A DNA stretch of 64,000 bases from Toxonevra muliebris (Eukaryota > Arthropoda > Insecta > Diptera > Pallopteridae): the NCBI GenBank assembly GCA_963691655.1, contig OY829326.1, positions 115,603,388 to 115,667,387 on the forward strand, written 5' to 3'. The translations under genes and the position numbers were made by a program. The notes beneath the pieces were generated by a model. It ran no database searches. It was given only the letters and a program-made list of their open reading frames with translations, and had not been told where the DNA came from. Of this stretch, positions 61,611 through 64,000 are shown in pieces. Position 1 is the stretch's first letter, and each line of letters opens with the position of its first letter.

Positions 61611-62017
61611 CAGTGGCGGATACAGGAAACATTTTTGGGGGGGAGGAGAGGAAATAAAAAATAAAAATTCTCCATATGAACCAAAACGCCAAAACGCTGG
61701 CTGGAGCGTTTTTTTTCGTTACGTATGGTTTTTTTTTTTGCTTATTCATAAACAGGTATGGCCATGTGAAAATTTACTGGTACGTTACAAATTTTGGGAA
61801 AACCCTGTTCTTGTAGCAAAGCATTTCACAATTTCTATGATCTATTTCCAAGGTAAAGAATCGTGGAAAATATAACAATAGGAAACATTTATTCAGTTTC
61901 AAAATTAGTAGAATTTTAAGAATAATTTAAGATCGCTGATTCCTACCCTGTATTCAAATTTTCTCTTTCCCTTTCCCATCTGGGGTTTTCTTTATATCGA
62001 CCCAAAACCTATAATTT

Positions 62018-62229
62018 TGTTTTTTTTTTTTTTTGGTGGATTCAATTCTCTACCAGAAAATAAAACCAGTTGAACTGGTACTTGAGTCACGTATTTAAGA
62101 ACTAAATCACCGAAATTATCCATTTTATTAGAACAATCCATTAGGACATTTTTTAAGAATTTAACCCCATCTGGGAATCGAACCTGAGGCAGATGGAACT
62201 CCAGACAAGCATTCATCCACGAAGTAACC
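62018..62229 (-). mobile_element. tRNA-derived SINE, two-unit, copy 2
   Basis: The minus strand begins TGGTTACTTCGTGGATGAAT and has the B box GGTTCGATTCC. It shares the linker ATGGATTGTTCTAATAAAAT (closely) and the end GAGAATTGAATCC plus an A-run with copy 1 (43684-43902). Its 5' end abuts the LINE fragment 62285-62810, whose minus-strand sequence (EAVNLVQKQLDDVQQW) runs straight into it, so the SINE is inserted in the LINE. Confidence 0.88.
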
Positions 62230-62284
62230 ATTGTTGAACGTCGTCGAGCTGTTTCTGAACTAGATTAACAGCTTCTGTAGGAGA

Positions 62285-62810
62285 TTAATTTGGATAAGTA
62301 GCTATAGTAACACCATCAGTTTCAGGCAAGTCGCAGGTAAAAATCGAATAAAGAGCAGGACCCAGAACACTGACCTGTGGTACTTCGGCTTTCACTTGAC
62401 ATTTCGCTGATGTTTCATCATTTACTTTGACGTAGAACTTTAAGCCCAAATAAAATAGAGCTGGAAGTGAATTTTTTAATTTGTATAACAGCCCTTGATG
62501 CCAAACTTTTTCGAACGCTTCTTGAATGTCCAAAAATATGGCAGAGCAATATTTCTTGCGTTCCCGAAAGTCAGTGACAATATTCCCTATGCAATGATAT
62601 TACTCAGAAGTACCGTGCTTATGACGAAACCCAAATTGGTGATCCGGAACTATATTCTTATTTTCTTGTATTATTAGCAACCTACTACTTCGAATATTTT
62701 CGAGAATATTGCCAGCAAACTTATAGGTCTATATGAGGGCACTGAGTTTTCAGGTTTATTTGGTTTATGTATCATTATTATTTCAGCACATTCTCCATTG
62801 AGAAGGAAAG
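62285..62810 (-). pseudogene. Jockey-like LINE reverse transcriptase fragment
   Basis: The minus strand gives ECAEIIMIHKPNKPENSVPS and YRPISLLAIFSKIFE (about 62795-62690). Next come a damaged HQFGFRHKHGTS region, FLDIQEAFEKVWHQGLLYKL (about 62537-62480), VPQVSVLGPALYSIFTCDLP (about 62385-62320) and TIATYPN near 62290, where YADD would be expected. This is the typical Jockey-clade order. A frameshift and stops separate the upstream part, and the catalytic YADD is lost. Confidence 0.85.
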
Positions 62811-63003
62811 TGGTTAAATGAGCAAGATTATTCCTTATTCTTATAATTGAAAATAAATCGTAATAACTAAAAACAACAATAACTAATTATGTTCACCTTT
62901 TTGCCTGTTTAAGTCATTACATTTTTAAGTGTTTGAAAATATTTGGGGGGAAGAGATTTCCCCCTGTTCGTCCCCCTACTTCCCCCTCTTGTATCCGCCC
63001 CTG

Positions 63004-63910
63004 TTTCAATACACCCCGTTCTCCCTCGCTGGCCAAACATTTCAGGTTTTAAATATGTAAACATATCAGACAAACAAAGTAAATGTCAATTTGACATTTT
63101 AAACTATGTGGATATGTATGTGTGCATTGTATACATGACTGACAATAAAAATGACAGTAGTTCGTTAAAAAGAAGAAAACAAAAAAACAGAAAAACAACA
63201 CGGTAGTAACTTTTTTTTTCATCATTTAAACCAAGAAGATGTAAAAAGATTTAAAGCCAAACAAAGGCAAAAAAAAAAAAAAAAAAACAAAAAAATATAT
63301 CTCTCTAAAAGAAGACGACATTTTTGGTTGATGTTGATTTATTATCAAAAATGATCGCACTACGTTCGTTCCCCTAAACCCTTGATCCATGCCCTGTCCA
63401 GGCTCTGAGCTGTGATCATTAACATTTAAATTGGATTTTTTATTATTTTTGTATTTGGTGGATTTTTATACACCTTTTTGTTGTTTTTTTTTTTTTTTGA
63501 TGTTTTTTGTATGTAATTGTTACAAAAAACTTAATGAGATTTTTTTTTTTGTTTTTGTGTTCGGGATTTGTTACTTTGACAAACATTTTTTTTTTTTTTT
63601 TTTATTTTGTTGTCAAAGTTTTTATGGTGGATTAAAGTCACCCAAAACAACAACATAAAATTCAAATCAATCTCTGCGATCGTCATTTCTGATCTTCGTC
63701 CATTACTAATTATGTACGGGTATGTATTAAATAAACTGTAAAAAACAAGCGACAAAAAATTTAACAACATAAAAAAATCTTTTTGTGCTACCGACTTTAT
63801 CTGTTAAAAAATTTTTGTGACTTTTTTATAGGAAAAAAAAAGTACTTTAGTGAAATAGCGTCGACGTTGATTTTATAACTGTTATTACGATGCTCTATGG
63901 GAAAGATGGT
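63004..63910. other. Gene-free AT-rich stretch
   Basis: Long T-runs (63481-63500, 63541-63552, 63584-63604) and an A-run (63269-63288). Nothing coding is supported. Confidence 0.55.
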
Positions 63911-63924
63911 GTCTCTATTATTCA

Positions 63925-64000
63925 TCTAGTAGCTCAATGGATAGTGCTTAGGACTGCTGAACCTAAGTTCATGTGTGTGCGAATTAAAATAACGTAGGTT
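63925..64000 (+). mobile_element. Possible tRNA-like SINE head, cut by window end
   Basis: TAGTAGCTCAATGGATAGTG resembles a tRNA A box and D arm (TAGCTCAATGG). A weak B-box-like AAGTTCATGTG follows about 33 nt downstream. The sequence leaves the window, so neither identity nor length can be confirmed. Confidence 0.4.

Larger units (their letters stand above)
61611..63003. mobile_element. Composite hAT-like element with nested SINE and LINE pieces
   Basis: The left end is CAGTGGCGGATACAGG and the right end on the minus strand CAGGGGCGGATACAAGAGG. G and C tracts lie just inside both ends (61636-61643 and about 62944-62990). TTTCAAT flanks both sides (left 61604-61610, right 63004-63010), compatible with an imperfect 8-bp hAT duplication. 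The interior contains the SINE copy 62018-62229 and a Jockey-like RT fragment 62285-62810, so it is either a nested graveyard or a hAT-like element that captured them. CAGTGGCGG-type ends are common in hAT families. Confidence 0.7.

Noticed and set aside
1..64000. CRISPR arrays, operons, phage or bacterial features
   Set aside because: None seen. The spaced repeats here are transposon or microsatellite sequence, and the gene style is eukaryotic.

Overview
This is eukaryotic, very AT-rich, repeat-laden DNA that I read as part of a higher-fly (cyclorrhaphan Diptera) chromosome. The anchor is one intact protein-coding gene, the zinc-finger transcription factor disconnected (disco), at 54683-56260 on the minus strand, coded in one uninterrupted exon. 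Its two fingers and C-terminus match the fly disco proteins, while its linkers differ from the Drosophila melanogaster protein as I remember it. The transposon mix (maT and Tc1-like mariners, hAT relics, I-group and Jockey-like LINEs, tRNA-derived SINEs) and abundant TATG/TACA and CAA/TTG simple repeats suit a fly with an expanded genome, such as a tephritid or calyptrate. The family cannot be fixed from this window.

Everything else supportable is transposable-element debris, often nested. Left part (1-16000): a Jockey-like RT scrap (2985-3405), a tandem duplication carrying a fold-back element (3514-4860), a minus-strand I-group LINE (5510-7075), a complete-ended Tc1-like element (9533-12202) interrupted by an I-group LINE tail, and a Jockey-group LINE (13980-15838). 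Middle (18000-36000): a decayed hAT transposase (19450-20560), two copies of a non-autonomous hAT-like family with 8-bp target duplications (23059-24136 and 31348-32226), a SINE with a 12-bp target duplication (24593-25022), a maT-like element (26353-27545) inside an older inverted-repeat element, a remnant of an unnamed arthropod repeat-associated protein containing a 40-bp perfect hairpin (30711-31217), and a 3.2-kb element built around a TTCGGATCGA motif (32635-35803).

Right part (40000-64000): another I-group LINE tail (40287-41130), a decayed transposase next to a two-unit tRNA-derived SINE (43260-43902), a 3-kb degenerate repeat split by a fold-back element (44030-47115), and two minus-strand LINE remnants (49445-53865). 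The longer LINE remnant has been hit by a Tc1-like element and a palindromic MITE. The disco gene follows, then an RT fragment (58490-58985), a short MITE (59645-59831) and a composite hAT-like element containing a second SINE copy and Jockey-like RT (61611-63003).

Disco is the only likely host gene. The large gene-poor flanks would be where its developmental enhancers lie, but none can be named from sequence alone. I found no rRNA, genuine tRNA gene, CRISPR array or bacterial-type feature. The most interesting material is transposon structure: the SINEs, the nested insertions, and several terminal-inverted-repeat families whose boundaries are visible here.
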